From the NCBI GenBank assembly GCA_032622095.1, contig CP136069.1:101522278-101586277 (forward strand): a DNA stretch of 64,000 nt, given 5' to 3'. A program made the translations under genes and the position numbers. Origin of the DNA: Siphonodentalium dalli (taxonomy: Eukaryota > Mollusca > Scaphopoda > Gadilida > Siphonodentaliidae). The notes under the pieces were generated by a model. That model made no database searches and was not told the DNA's origin. It saw only the letters and a program-made list of their open reading frames with translations. Of the stretch, positions 1 through 12,224 are shown in pieces; position 1 is the first letter of the stretch, and each line of letters begins with the position of its first letter.

Positions 1-3000
1 AAATTAGTCCAAGTGTTTATTATTTGTATAGCATGCCAAGTTTTTTATTTATTTGGGTGAATTCCTGACAATATCTGAGCTGCACAGCAGTACATTGTGT
101 GTACAGTTTCGGGACACAGGTTTCCAGTTTTATCCCCTCTCAAAATATGGTTTTTGATCTATGGTTTTTCCTGTATGGCTACAGATCATTTAGAGTAGCA
201 AAGTAACATTAAAGTCCAGCACATTGTTGGTAATGAGCAGAACATTTGAATGTATTTCTATATATTGTTATATGTATATGTGCAGGCACCACATATATAA
301 GAATTGTGTAATTGGCATACATGCAATTCACCAAAAGGCGCCTAGGCACACCTCGCTTGATGGCACATATTGCATTTGTTTTAATTGGTTTATCCCGGGA
401 TAGGAAAGACAGGATTGGGGGTTTATGACTTAGTTGCTGTTTGTGTAGACAATAGAAATCTATCTATGAATGAACTAACTAGCAGTTCCTCCTGATGTAT
501 GAAGTCTTATCTGTACAGACATACACTTCTGTAGTTGAATACAAAGCATACATATTAGATATACCAGTTGAATTGGAACCCTTGTGCTACTTATTAAATT
601 CTTCAACTGGGGAATTTAGTTTTCTTGGAACAAGATTAGAGAAATGTAGCTGTGATAGCACTAACTATGGATTTACCAAAAATTTGTAAGATCATTGTAT
701 ATTTGTAAACTTCCACTTGTAAGATAACCATCATTATAAATGAAAGACACTGTTGATAAAGTAAGTCAACAGTAATTGTAAAGTAATTCTTTACTTTGAA
801 TTACATGTAATGCAAAAAAGAGCTTTGCAGGGCATGGGAAAATAATAATAAATATTATGGGCGTATGCTGAATTTTCTAAGTCAAATGGACATATAAAAA
901 ATAAGGTATGTTAATAGGGTTTGTTGTAGCTTTATGAAGTTCATTTATCATTCCATGCAGCCCACACCAGCTTGTGGTCTGAGAAGTATACATCTGCCAT
1001 GCTACAGGAGATTTTATAATTATATCAGAATATTAGGTCAATACAAGACCCCACTGTCATGTGTTGGCTGAGTTATTCTTTGGAGCAGATCTTTACTTCC
1101 AAGTATTTGTTGAACAGAACGACCGAACCCTCAAACTTGACCTGTAGTTTGGTCTGGAAAGCTTACATACCAAACATGACCCAAACTAAAGTTTTATCCG
1201 GAAACCTCAAATATTGAAAATTGTAAGTCCAAAAGAGCCAAGTCAGTACAAAATAATCGGAAAGAACCCAAATTCAAAATTCAAATTAGATTAGCGAGCA
1301 CAATACTGGTTTATTGTAAACAACATGGCGACAGTTTTAACCAAAGTTTCCCTAGTGAGATCCCCTCGGTGTTGAGAGTGTTTGCTTATCACACACTCTA
1401 CATACTGTACTGTATCATAATCTGTCTATAAATTAATATTCTTTCTGTTTATGGCAGATATGACTATTTTATCAGCATTACCAGCGCGAAGGCCAACTGT
1501 ATCTTTAAAACAAACCAAATAAGAAAAGTAGTTATATTCGCAAACAGAGGGCATTTAAGAAATATAAACCTTGAAAAGCCTTTGGTATAGATTCTATTTT
1601 GAATACCCATTCCTAACATGCATGTATTAAGTTGTCAACTTGTATCGCTAAGGCGTGCCAAAATATGCCCATCCTAATTTCAACAAAGGGCCATAACTCT
1701 GGTGAAAATTCAAACTTTACCTGTATGTTGGGCTAGTAAACTCACATTCCATTCAGATCAGACTTACCAAAATTATCACCCGAAAATTTAGTGCAAATCC
1801 CAACAAAAAGAGCCATAACTCTGGTGAAATTTGGTGGGAAAAACCTGAATTCAAACTTGACCTGTATTTTGTGCTAGTAAACCCTCATACGAAATTTCTT
1901 TCCATTCAGTTCAGACTTACTAAATGTTTTATCAGGAAAGAAAAAAGCAATTGAACAGATAGACAAGTCCCGTTTTTTTAAATGGGCTTAAAATGAGACT
2001 GCCACTTCAAGAAATACAACAATTCTTTTGGTTGATTTGGCTATCAGAATTTCAGAAACAAACAAGGACTTAATTACAATGATATAGTCTTGTAACAACC
2101 TGCATCATGGGAGAACAAAATAAGAACATGTTGAAAAGAGTAGTGCCATGTCTCAAATATCAAGTCACTTGGCAACTATAATATGTTTTTTGAAACAATA
2201 TTCTCAATATAGACCAATTTCAATTAAATAGAAATATTTCAACAACATATCTTCATTCATATTGGAGGTCACCCATCATAAATACATGCTCTCATCATTT
2301 ACACTAATGAACTGCTTATTACATGAAGCTAAACAAGCTTCATCCACATTAATACAATTAAAAACAAATAATTTTTAATCGGCAATGGAATGATAAGCAA
2401 GCCTTCAGAATTTTTTCATAAAAGTTACATAAAATTTGCCATTTATTGTGGATAAGTTCAGTTGAAATGAGATTGATGGGAAATGAGCTTTTGCAAAAGA
2501 TGTATTCAGATTTCCAGATCAACATAATTAGTTTTTTCTAGAATATATTTATGCAATACCATTGGCTTTCACAAATGAAATATTTGTTACTAGAAACCAC
2601 AATGGCAAACATAATTATTTTGATAATTCTGTCCCTACATTGAACAATGGATACTGAAAAATAAATTATGTTGCAAAATTGATTGTCAGTGTATTCTATT
2701 TAAAATAATAGGAAATATATAAATAGAGAAAAATTAGCCACCAATGACCATGGGATGTAATTTCTTCTGAGAGATATTTAGTACACTGTGTGAACACATT
2801 TCCTCCATTTTCTGTATAGGCCAAATAATATTCAAGCTTCAGGTTACAGGTTAATCCAAAATTTCTATTTGTTTTAGTTTTGGGGAGGGGGTGCTGTGTA
2901 TTTCAGATCTCCATGGAACATAATCACATTTTTTATTATTTTTTTTTCAATTAAAATTGAGACACCATAAAATGAATTTCATTCAGAAACTTACCCAAAT

Positions 3001-3719
3001 AAAATATGGAAAATTTGAAGGTTCAAAAGGGCCTACTCCAATTAATGTTAGATTTCCAATGATGTAAAAAACGTAAACGTGACTATATATAAGGACTTTC
3101 GGACGTTCAAATGAGGCCTTCCAAAATAATTCCAAATAAGAGTATAAGGAAGTAGTTTTAGAAGATTCACTATTAAACTAGATCTCCACTTTTATCAGTA
3201 TCTCATTGACCGTTAGCTTTGATATCTATCTCGTATTTTCTTAAAATAGTGGAAAATATCTTTTCCTTCTATTTTCTCAAGATTTTCCAATCAGAAACAT
3301 AAATTTCTGTTGCTCATAATATCTAAGTCAAACTGGCTTATTCAAGAATATGACTGTCAGTTAATTTGGTTAGGTGACTCATGAAACCACAATAAATCAC
3401 ATACCTGAAAATGTATGTTTAGGTGTGAGTTCTGCTCTTCAGCACACCCACTCCATACAGGAGACCATAACAGAAATAAATAAAACAGAAAATGACTGAC
3501 ACATTACTTCAGTGGAATTCTCACATGCACATTTCTACAAATATATACAATATGGAATCTGCCTGATATATATTATTTACAAAAATCATTGATAGTTATA
3601 TTCCAATCATAACACCCACTGCTCAAGATGAGGAAACTATGTTAATAACACATTCATTTAAGATGCCACCCTAGTCATGAATTTAAAAAAATCTCAGTTT
3701 CAAGGAAAATAATTATCCT
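1..3719. other. AT-rich flank downstream of the BET gene, no gene seen
   Basis: No coding exon is recognisable on either strand. Degenerate pieces of the pearl-like core are visible around 1110-1260 and 1680-1940 (phrases such as GCCATAACTCTGGTGAAA and CAAACTTGACCTGTA). The small ORF at 495-689 has a GTAAGA at its end but no recognisable domain. The stretch is probably intergenic DNA or distal 3' flank of the minus-strand BET gene. Confidence 0.5.
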
Positions 3720-3964
3720 TTAACCCTTTACCCAACAAACCGGCCAAATAAAGCTTCAACAGCCTAAAATATCTTCGGTCTGTCTCAATAGAACCATACA
3801 AAAATGGATATCATTGGAACCGGCTCCTTGACCACATTGTGATAGTTACAGTTAGCCCTGTGCCAATGCATTCTCTTATATATGCGAGTCGACCATAGGT
3901 AGGTCGACTCGCATATATAAGAGAATGCATTGGCACAGGGCCCTTCTGTTGGGTAAAGGGTTAA
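3720..3964. mobile_element. TTAA-flanked MITE (piggyBac-like), copy 1
   Basis: It begins TTAACCCTTTACCCAACA and ends TGTTGGGTAAAGGGTTAA, so it has perfect terminal inverted repeats and a TTAA duplication, the hallmark of piggyBac-class insertion. Internally it carries one almost perfect palindrome built from CCAATGCATTCTCTTATATA and its complement. Compared with the copies at 12433, 16501 and 50858 it has lost the AT-rich middle, so its two hairpins are fused into one. No coding capacity. The piggyBac assignment rests on TTAA and the CCC-type tip. Confidence 0.85.
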
Positions 3965-4055
3965 AACCAATGTGTGCTGAAGTACTATGACAACACTTGT
4001 TTAACCTCACAATATGCGAGATATGTTCTAATTATGTAAAAAAGTGGTAAAAAAA

Positions 4056-4218
4056 AAACGAGAGGCCGATCATAATCGGCAAATGTTTAGTCCATCCCTT
4101 GACAATAGTAAATAACTATGATCAAAATCATAATCTAGAGCGTTTATGTTGAATTATGGAGTATACTGTGAATATGTACTTAAGAATGACATGTATGGAC
4201 AAATGAACATAACACAAA
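4056..4218 (+). repeat. 5' fragment of pearl-like family B
   Basis: Starts ACGAGAGGCCGATCATAATC and continues with a GTTTAGTCCATCCCTTG-type segment, as do the copies at 17441, 37911, 43175 and 44268. The first 17 bases after ACGAGA form a short palindrome (GGCCGATCATAATCGGC). It lacks the core repeats and the 3' hairpin and runs directly into the TTAA element at 4219. Confidence 0.6.
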
Positions 4219-4477
4219 TTAACCCTCTCATGACTGGAGCTTCTTGAAATTTTTGCGAAAACTGGTGCCAATGCATACTCTTATATATGCGAGTCTCCCA
4301 TAGAGAGCCTCACATATATAAGAGAATACATTGGCCTAATATTATTTACCTTGACCTTGTAAGCCAGTGCATTTTCTTATATATGCGAGTCTCCCATAGG
4401 GAGCCTCGCATATGAGAATGCACTGGCACATTATCTTTAATGATGCACCAGCGCAGCTCCTGTGATGAAAGGGTTAA
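4219..4477. mobile_element. TTAA-flanked MITE with different tips, sharing the palindrome module
   Basis: The ends are TTAACCCTCTCATGACTGGAGC-like on the left and a diverged complement (GCTCCTGTGATGAAAGGGTTAA-like) on the right. Inside are two diverged copies of the palindrome found in the other TTAA MITEs (GCCAATGCATACTCTTATAT; GCCAGTGCATTTTCTTATAT), each closed by a CTCCCATAGAGAGCC-type loop. The tips differ from those of copies 1 and 3-5 but the inner module is shared, which suggests module exchange. Confidence 0.75.
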
Positions 4478-4484
4478 TAACTAA

Positions 4485-4755
4485 AAAAACAGAAGACCCC
4501 ATTGAATGTCCTTATAGTAGTGAACTTCCATACCAAATTTCATTCAGATCCGACAACCAATGTTGGAGTGGAGATATATGCTCCGACAGCCAAAAAACCA
4601 ACATTTCCAGATAAATGACTCTAGAAAGGAAAACCAAAACAAAACAATTGAATGCTCCGAGCATTGAATGTCCTCATAGTAGTAAACATCCATACCAAAT
4701 TTCATTGAGATCTGACCACTACTGTCCAAGTTATGACCTGAACAGACATCAGACC
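4485..4755 (+). repeat. Fragment of pearl-like family C core
   Basis: About one and a half copies of the ~174-bp core seen in full at 17807-18638: CCAACATTTCCAGATAAA, then CTCATAGTAGTGAACATCC-like and CATACCAAATTTCATTGAGA, ending near GACCTGAACAGACATC. No terminal hairpin is present, so this is a truncated copy. Confidence 0.65.
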
Positions 4756-7700
4756 TTTAACTCTTGATGCCAAATGCGCATTTATGCGAATTGATTTATG
4801 GGAAATTGGAAGGAGTTCAGGTCTATTTTGTTTCTCTTTTTAATATCAAACACACTATGTCAAAGGATAATATGAATGTCTTCATTAAATATTGAACATT
4901 ATATTGTATATTTGTATTGTAATAAAATACTTTAGGCATGTAATTGCCCCATTCCTGGTGGTAAGTATAGCCAATAGTTTGACCACACAAAAGTGTTATC
5001 TTTATGTTTATACAGCCATATATAATGAGCATGTTGGTCCAATGGCCCATATGACCCAAACTCGAAACAGATTACCACAGTTCATATAAAAGACAGTAAG
5101 TAGCAACCATGACAATATGAACAAAATGGCAATAATCCACACAAAGTATTAACAACAAATGCCATCTTGGCCTAGAGAAAAAGATTTTTGAAGTACATAT
5201 TTTATTTAGTGTTATCTGACCCTTTTGTTATCCCAGTCAAGGACCTCCTGACATAATAGTTAACAGTCCTGATAACAGTCCTAAATGCTTTATAGTACTC
5301 AATAGATTTTTACATTCATTGAAAAGTATTGATATGTTTTCGAAATGAAACCCATGAAAACCCCATAGCCCTCAATGTTAACCTTCAGACCCCTCTGTGG
5401 CCCCTAAAATTCACTCAACCATGACCCCATGAACAAATTATCAACTAGGTCTTATAGCAATGCTTCCTACCAAGTATTAAAGAAATCCTTTACAGCTTAT
5501 ATAATACATGGTAGCTAAAAATAGCTAACTTCAATAAATCAGATTGGTCTCCAGGTGTAAAGTTCTCTCAGATCTCAAAGTGGGATGGAATCCTGTTAAG
5601 AGGAAACCTCAATTCTGGTATATTCTAAATAAAAAAAGGGCCAGAACTCTGTTAAAGCAACATCGGTTCAAACCCATATTCGAACTCCATCTGTATTGAG
5701 GGCTGAGTCACTTATTCATACCAAATTTGATTCCGATCACAGCAAGTGTAAATTCTAAGTCGAAAAAGGACCATATATCTATTTGAGTTATCGCACTAAG
5801 CATAAAGTGTCTAAGGGCAGACAGATCGATGAACGACGAGTGGTAAATCCAGACGTCGGCACTATGTGTACCATACTAATCCGAGCGCATGCACCAGTTG
5901 GGTTCACAAGCTTGATAATAAAAAATATTTACTGTAATAACTCTCTTATCGACTTACCTCAAATTTTGTGCTTTACATCATCAGAACATATTGCTCATAT
6001 CGTGAGGGTGAACAGGTGTTGTTATAGTAATATAGCATACATTGGGTAGGATAATGATTTTCCCCTTCAAATTGATATTTTTTGAAAATTCACAAATAGG
6101 GCGCCTGCTTAAGTTTCTCCCACAAATAACCTTTTTCACTAATCATGGAGAGTTGAGTAAGCAGAATGAATAAAATGGGACCAATGACAGATATTTTTCA
6201 TATCATACAGCATGAAGATAATGTTTAAGCTTTAATATGTGAAATTTGTTTCTCGATGTAACTGCTATTGTGGAATCAAAAGTTATCTGGGAGAAATTCT
6301 CAAATGCCAGTATAAAATATCAGTCACTACTTGCAATAAGACTCAAAATACTATACTACCGCAGTACAACCAGGTCATCAACCAGACAACAAATGATCAC
6401 CATGCAATCGGATACGAATTTATCAGCAATTACTGATACTTAACAGAACAAGTTACCAGGCTAAATGATGATACATGAGATTCACAATTCAGTGGGAAGT
6501 TCAGCACATTTGACTGAATAAACATCACATTACGACAATCTCAGTACAATACCGAACTATTGACAAGAATACTAAAATTTTATGCCAAGCATTATTGCCG
6601 AGGAATGTAATTAAGTCAAGTGCATTGAAATAATATTTAACATAAGAGAAACTGACACCATTGGAGTCACAATCTAGGGTATGTGTGCTCGGATGGCAGA
6701 ATTTTGGCTCCATATGGAATGGACTCCAGCATGGCAGTGCTTTATCTGGGGCGTGAAGACCCTGGCCAAAATTGCATTGGCAGAGTTTACCAATTGTCGA
6801 AAATGTATTTCATTAAGGTTATGAACTTAAGTGCCAAGAACTCCTCAGCATAGTATTTCAATCAGCCCTCAATGCAAGAATGGAGGGGTGACTCACATTT
6901 AATGTTCACCGACTTGAAGGACAGTGAAAGAAAGAAGTGATTTATTCCACTGAGCCCATACCTTTAAATATATATATGTGTGTTTCTGTCTTCTATAAGA
7001 GTTGACAATTAACATTTGAGTCAATTGTACATATTCTTTCAACATGATCAGTTGAAAGATACATAATCTGTTAACATATAGCCAAGTGTACATTACTGCC
7101 GTTAGAGGTTCAGTTATAGCAGTCTATGACAAAACTAAAGAATTTTTGATACATATAAACACATAGCATGTTTATGTGAGAATCAACAGCCACCACTATT
7201 CTATATAGTCCAGCCCTCAATGTTTATGGATGCAATTTAATTGATTTGTCACTCTACAAGTTCCTCATATCTTGAAATGTAGTCACCATGCTGGCTATGG
7301 GGGAGTCAGACTAAATTTTAATCATGTCCCAGATAACCTTTGACCAGAAATGGTAATTTTACCAAGAAATAAAGATCACATTTGTAACATAATAAAGAAC
7401 ACTTGATTATTTTATTTTTTTCTGATATATATTATATAACACATTTTGATGAGGTTGGATAGAAGTGATTCATCCACTTGTGACCAACCAATAGAACATC
7501 AAAGTAAGCCTACTGGACAATTCATTTCATGTCGGAGCAACTAGTGTAGCAGAAACAGCATAGTGTTATACATTTGATTGTATTAGACCAAGTCTTGTTA
7601 CTGAGAGGTTCACAGGTACCTGTGTTCCTGAATGGGAGGTGGTCCAGAATAGTGACATCAAATTGCACAAAAGAAAAAAACAGTATAAAACATGGCAAAC

Positions 7701-7898
7701 ATTCGCCGTACCAATCTCAAATAGGGTATTTCTAGAGTTTCCATATTATTTTATCTATAAAATAAGATTAGTGTAAATCTTCTAAAAATTCACAGCAGCA
7801 TGTCGGACCATTTGTGTTTAGTTCACTTGACTTCAATGAAAGTCTGACCGGAGATATAAAATGGGGTCTGGAAAAACTATGGTTCATACTAAACTATA
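4756..7898. other. Gene-poor AT-rich stretch
   Basis: No coding exon recognised. The overlapping plus ORFs at 6239-6443 and 5783-6049 have no domain signature, and the latter lies in repeat sequence. A truncated family-B pearl-like copy is at about 5630-5885. The rest looks like unique non-coding DNA. Confidence 0.45.
5630..5885 (+). repeat. Truncated family-B pearl-like element
   Basis: Core phrases GGGCCAGAACTCTG, CAAACCCATATTCGAACTC and CATACCAAATTTGATTCC are followed by the subterminal block GAGTTATCGCACTAAGCATA, AAGTGTCTAAGG and GACGAGTGGTAAATCC. It breaks off inside the 3' hairpin after TATGTGTACCATAC. Plus orientation. Confidence 0.7.
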
Positions 7899-8860
7899 AC
7901 AAGAGCTACGCTGGGCGTGCAATATACGCCCTCTCTTGGGTCGGCGGAAACTGGTAAAAAAGGGGCATAACTCTGGTAAAAATTGGCGGACGAAACTCAA
8001 ATTTGAACTTGACCTGTGTTTTGGTGGGAGAAAGTAATATACCAAATTATCATTGAATCCGATAAGCTCTAGAAAAGTTATCATCCGGACAACAAATTTC
8101 AGGGATTTTCTAAGTCAAATTACGTCAAATAAGGGGCATAACTCCGGTGAAAATTGGCGGCGGAACCCAAATTCGAACTTGAGCTGTCTTTTCTCCTAAT
8201 AAACCCACATACCAAATTTGATTGAAATCGGTTCACTCTAACTAAAGTTATCATCCGGACAACAAATTTCAGGGATTTTCTAAGTCAAATTACGTCAAAA
8301 AAGGGGCCATAACTCTCGCAAAAATTATCGGATTAAAACGAAATTCGGACTTGAGCTGTATTTTGATATATGTAATCCACAAAAAAACGGGTTTTGCGTA
8401 TAAACATTCCAAAATCGAGTTATCATCCGGAAACAAAAAAACATAAGAAAAACTGAATTTTCTGAGTCCAAAAAGGGGCATAACTCTGCCAAAAATGGTC
8501 GGACAGAACCCAAGTTCGAACTTGACCTGTGTTTTGGTGGGAGAAAGTAATATACCAAATTTGGATTCATTCCGATAAAATATACTAAAGTTATCATCCG
8601 GACAACAAATTTCAAGGATTTTCTAAGTCAAAAAACGTTAAATAAGGGGCATAACTCCGGTGAAAATTGGCGGGCGGAACCCAAATTCGAACTTGAACTT
8701 ACTTTTCGGCTAATAAACCCACATACCAAATTTTACTAATTTTGGTTCACTCCAACTAAAGTTATCATCCGGACAACAGGTTAACGGGCGGACGGACGCC
8801 CGCCCGGACGGACAGACCAATACTATAATACGGCCTTTTTTTCAAAAGGGCGTATAAAAA
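7899..8860 (+). mobile_element. Pearl-like element, family A (complete)
   Basis: The 5' tip ACAAGAGCTACGCTGGGCGT is followed by a short inverted motif (GGGCGTGCAATATACGCCC). Five tandem cores follow, their GGGGCATAACTC phrases starting near 7962, 8133, 8303, 8475 and 8645 (period about 171). A GGACGGACGCCCGCCCGGAC tract comes next, and the element ends in a hairpin (ACGGCCTTTT...AAAAGGGCGT) plus ATAAAAA. The 5' ATACGCCC complements the 3' GGGCGTAT, a subterminal inverted repeat. Subterminal repeats, tandem core, ACGG microsatellite and 3' hairpin match bivalve pearl and Helentron-type non-autonomous elements. No protein coding; ORFs inside are chance frames. Confidence 0.85.
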
Positions 8861-11040
8861 TAGCATCTGACCAAGAGCATAGGGGAAGTTTATAAACACT
8901 AGTAGACTTCCTTAAATTATCTAGTATATATAAAGGGCATTATGAAAGCAGGGAACAACTTAGGAACTGCACATATTCATGGCATGATAGTCTACCCGAG
9001 TTTCCACTGATTATACAATTATAAAATCTGCCTTGAATATGAGAAACCTAAGATAATCTAATGATGTAACAATTAAGTGAGTTAACAGTTCACCAGCTGA
9101 TATTTCACTCACGCAAAATGTGTAATTTAGCGGAATTTATGGCATAATTAAGATACCTCATCATCCAAGATGGAGCATATGTTTATATGTCATATTTACA
9201 TTTACAACTACAAGAAAGTAATATTGTAGTAAATAATGCTAGTCTTCTTATTGTAATATAATCCAATCCAGTATATCACAGGAGGAAACTCGGATAGTTC
9301 TCTTTTTTTTTTACAGAAAAGAACACATGATATGGAATATTGACAAGATATACGACACATCTCAGCAAAATATAGTAGCACATTTGGAATTTTTTTAAAA
9401 TATAAATAAGACAAATTGGAAAGAAATGAAAAAATCAAGAATTTTTTTTTCTCATGTGAAATGAAATTCAGGCAACAAGTATTTTGCGAACCAGCGTATC
9501 AATACTGCATTTTTTAGGACATTACATGATTGTAAAAGTAACATCAGTTTAGCACCTAGGCTCGTAGATATTCCACAACTGCTCCACTTTGAATGAACTG
9601 TATTCATAGCACTTAAACTAATATACATAGACATATATACATATTTCAACATTCATACACAGGAGCAGGCCTATAGCTTCCCAGTCACTGAAGACTGCTC
9701 AAGCCAACTGCTTGTCTAATATTAAATATTCAAAGTCAGATCTTATTATTCAAAGTTAAGAGCGGTTTTGATGAAACAAATCATGACTTCAAGTCATACC
9801 AGAGTATTCCAATTTCCAAGTCACTTCAGATAAATCAGTTAGTGAATGTGTGTCACAGCAGGCAGTCAAAAGAACAAGAGACCAATGCATACTCTGAAAA
9901 GAGGTTATTATGAATAAGATTTACATATATAAAATGGAATTGTAATACATTTACCATATACATCTGTCAGTAAGCCCATCCCTGTCGATAAGCCCAGTCT
10001 ATGTTTTTGCTCCCAAATAAATAATGGGGTCGTCTTTACAAAAACAAGATTTATTTGTTAATTTGTCCAATGTGTTTCCTCACAATTAAAAATTCTAATC
10101 TGCCCAGTGTTATTAAAATAATCAACATCAAAGAATGTGGCAACCCTATAAATAGGAAATATCAACTGAATCAATTTTAAATCTGACAACATATTGGGAT
10201 ACAAAACATATATCGGCAGTGATGGCATACCCCCACGGTGGCAAAAATCAAACTGACATAGTATAGTTGAGATATCTGCTCGGATGGACAAAAAACCCCA
10301 AAATTTTCATAGAAACAAAGATAAATAAGTCTAGAACAGAAAGCATGAACAAAACGATTGAACACTCAATTGATTGCCATCATAGTAGTGAACATCCATA
10401 CCAAATTTCATTGATATCCGTCAACCGGTGGTGGAGACATGGACAAAAAAAACCAACACTTCCAAATAAACAAAGATGAATAACTCCAGAATGAATAACT
10501 CAGTATGAAAGCACGCAGACTAATGCCAGTCAGTCGCACAAAGGCGCTTCTCCAATTGGAACCGTAGTAGCTGTCAGAAGTGATATATAATCATAGTTAT
10601 TAGGGTCATGAAGTGAACATATATAGACTCCTTATTTCAACATTGGCCAACATTGTGACATTATACATTCATATTCACTATGGACATATAGCAGTTAAGA
10701 TGTTAAAGAAACAATGAACTGAGGAATTGCCAAGACCCAGTTATATGCGGTACCTAAAGCCATGCCACTGAAAAGGCCAGAGAGCCAGGGAAAAGTTGAA
10801 TATTGGAACACTCCAGTAAGCAAACAATTATTACTTAATATTGCATTAATGTTAGATCATAAAATACTGCTCACTTACTGCTCGCCTGCAGGAGCAACCA
10901 AGTCAGCACAATCATTAGTACCTCATCCAAGAATAATTTTGATACCACTGCAAATCTTTCAAATAAGGGTAATTATAAGATGAAATGTATAATTATACAA
11001 TGAGAAATACATAGAGTTCATTATTAAAGAGATTGAAACT
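8861..11040. other. Downstream flank or distal 3' UTR of the BET gene
   Basis: AT-rich, with no coding exon on either strand. It contains one family-C core fragment (10270-10500). Whether any of it is transcribed depends on which polyadenylation site the BET gene uses. Confidence 0.45.
10270..10500 (+). repeat. Family-C pearl-like core fragment
   Basis: Contains AACAAAACGATTGAACACTC, CATAGTAGTGAACATCCATA, CCAAATTTCATTGATATCC and CCAACACTTCCAAATAAAC, matching the ~174-bp monomer of 17807-18638. Terminal structures are missing. Confidence 0.65.
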
Positions 11041-11046
11041 TTTATT
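11041..11046 (-). promoter_or_regulatory. Candidate polyadenylation signal of the BET gene
   Basis: TTTATT on the plus strand reads AATAAA on the minus strand, about 260 bases beyond the BET stop codon at 11308. It is the hexamer I noted downstream, but the AT-rich flank makes chance occurrence likely, so this is only a candidate. Confidence 0.3.
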
Positions 11047-11307
11047 TGTGACCAAATAATTATGCAATCCTGCACAAATCATATTAACAATTCACACCTG
11101 TATGCACTTTCAAGGAGTTGGGAGCTAAATCAGCTTAATGTTCAAAACATATATATATTGGCTCACAGCCAAATTACAGAAAAAATCCTGACATTTTTTA
11201 ATATCACTGACGAGAGAAAATATCCATCAAGATTTATCTGCCACACCATGTCTGTATATAGTCTCGATTTATGTAGTTTGAAGCAAGATCACTGATGCAA
11301 CATTTCC

Positions 11308-11373
11308 TCAGAAGAACTGTTCAAACGATGCCATCTTTTCACTCTGCTTGTTCATGTCTATTCGGTTAGCAGC
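11308..11373 (-). CDS. BRD4: BET bromodomain protein (BRD4/Fs(1)h-like), terminal coding exon
   Basis: The minus-strand exon follows the acceptor TTTATCTTCACAG, is in phase 0, and encodes AANR then IDMNKQSEKMASFEQFF and TGA. The family's long isoforms end in a short conserved peptide of the form ID-MN-QS-x5-FE, at the tail of the C-terminal motif that binds P-TEFb (CDK9/cyclin T). Joined to the exon at 49793-49928, the peptide runs RRRAA/AANRIDMN, colinear with the BRD4 C-terminus, where a basic helix leads straight into this tail. The 66 bases give 21 codons plus stop. The separation of 38.4 kb from the previous exon is an inference from phase, splice sites and homology; no transcript was available. 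Confidence 0.85.
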   Translation of the reverse strand, partial: AANRIDMNKQSEKMASFEQFF

Positions 11374-11601
11374 CTGTGAAGATAAACATTTAGTAGATGA
11401 AACATATTTATTTGCCACAATACATGTCAACAAATCATTGGACATTTTGGACAATGGGATTAAATGACAAATGCTATGTACTAGTACCTCCTTTCCAAAT
11501 TGTTGTTAAACTCAGAATTTTACATTGAAAAATGGCCTGGCAATTTAGTGATACATGTAAAGGAATGAATGCATTGTATCAGTTTTTTGTATGAAGCATA
11601 A

Positions 11602-11899
11602 TCTCATATATATTTTGAAGACCTCTGTCTGTCTGTCTGTATGTCCTTTATAGAATCGAAAACGGGTTGACTGATCGAGACCAAACTTCCTATTCAAAGG
11701 TAAAATCCCACGGGAATCGTCGACGTCGCATTTTGGAGAAGCCCAGAGCACCCATTCTCCACTCTCAGTCACAAAAAACAGCACTGCGGTGGTTAATCAA
11801 GTGATAATTTAATGAGCGTTTGTTTTTGACGCATCGCTATAAAGAGCGTTTGTTTACCATTCAACGTTATTAGCATCTGCAGAGAGATATACGGGAACA
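11602..11899 (+). mobile_element. Helitron-like 5' segment
   Basis: Begins TCTCATATATATTTTGAAGA after a flanking A, followed by a (CTGT)n stretch, then GGGTTGACTGATCGAGACC, TTTTGGAGAAGCCCAGAGCA and CTCAGTCACAAAA. It aligns by eye with the start of the element at 12225, so the two are related. A 5' TC and an A flank fit Helitrons. It runs into the element at 11900 and its own 3' end is not certain. Confidence 0.55.
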
Positions 11900-12223
11900 T
11901 CTAATATATAGAAACGGGTGGAGCGATCGACTTGAAATTTGGTATGTGAATGTATCTTGCCCCAGATACGAATTTTATCGGGTCGCCGAGCCCGTGCGAC
12001 GCCAGCTTCGCGCATGCGCAGACCAGATCTCGGAAACGGGTGGAGCTATCGACTTGAATTGGTATGTGAATGTATCTTGCCCCAGATACGATTTTTATCG
12101 GGTTGCCGAGCCCGTGCGACGCCAGCTTCGCGCATGCACAGACCAGATCTCGGAAACGGGTAGAGCTATCGACTTGAAATTTGGTTTTTGAATAGCCCGG
12201 ACAACGTCGGGCTCATCGGCTAG
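11900..12223 (+). mobile_element. Short non-autonomous Helitron
   Basis: The 5' end TCTAATATATAGAAACGGG sits after A. The 3' end is a hairpin (GCCCGGACAACGTCGGGC) followed about ten bases later by CTAG and then T. TC start, hairpin, CTAG and insertion between A and T are the diagnostic Helitron features. The body is a tandem dimer of about 121 bp (GAAACGGGTGGAGC at 11911 and 12033, with a third start at 12153) containing CCCGTGCGACGCCAGCTTCG. The overlapping plus ORFs here come from the dimer and are not genes. Confidence 0.75.
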
Positions 12224-12224
12224 T

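Noticed and set aside
495..689. 64-codon ORF with GTAAGA at its end, possible exon
   Set aside because: No domain, no convincing acceptor and AT-rich composition like the surroundings.
11545..11784. 79-codon minus ORF over the Helitron start
   Set aside because: It runs through the (CTGT)n stretch of the Helitron; an artefact of repeat sequence.
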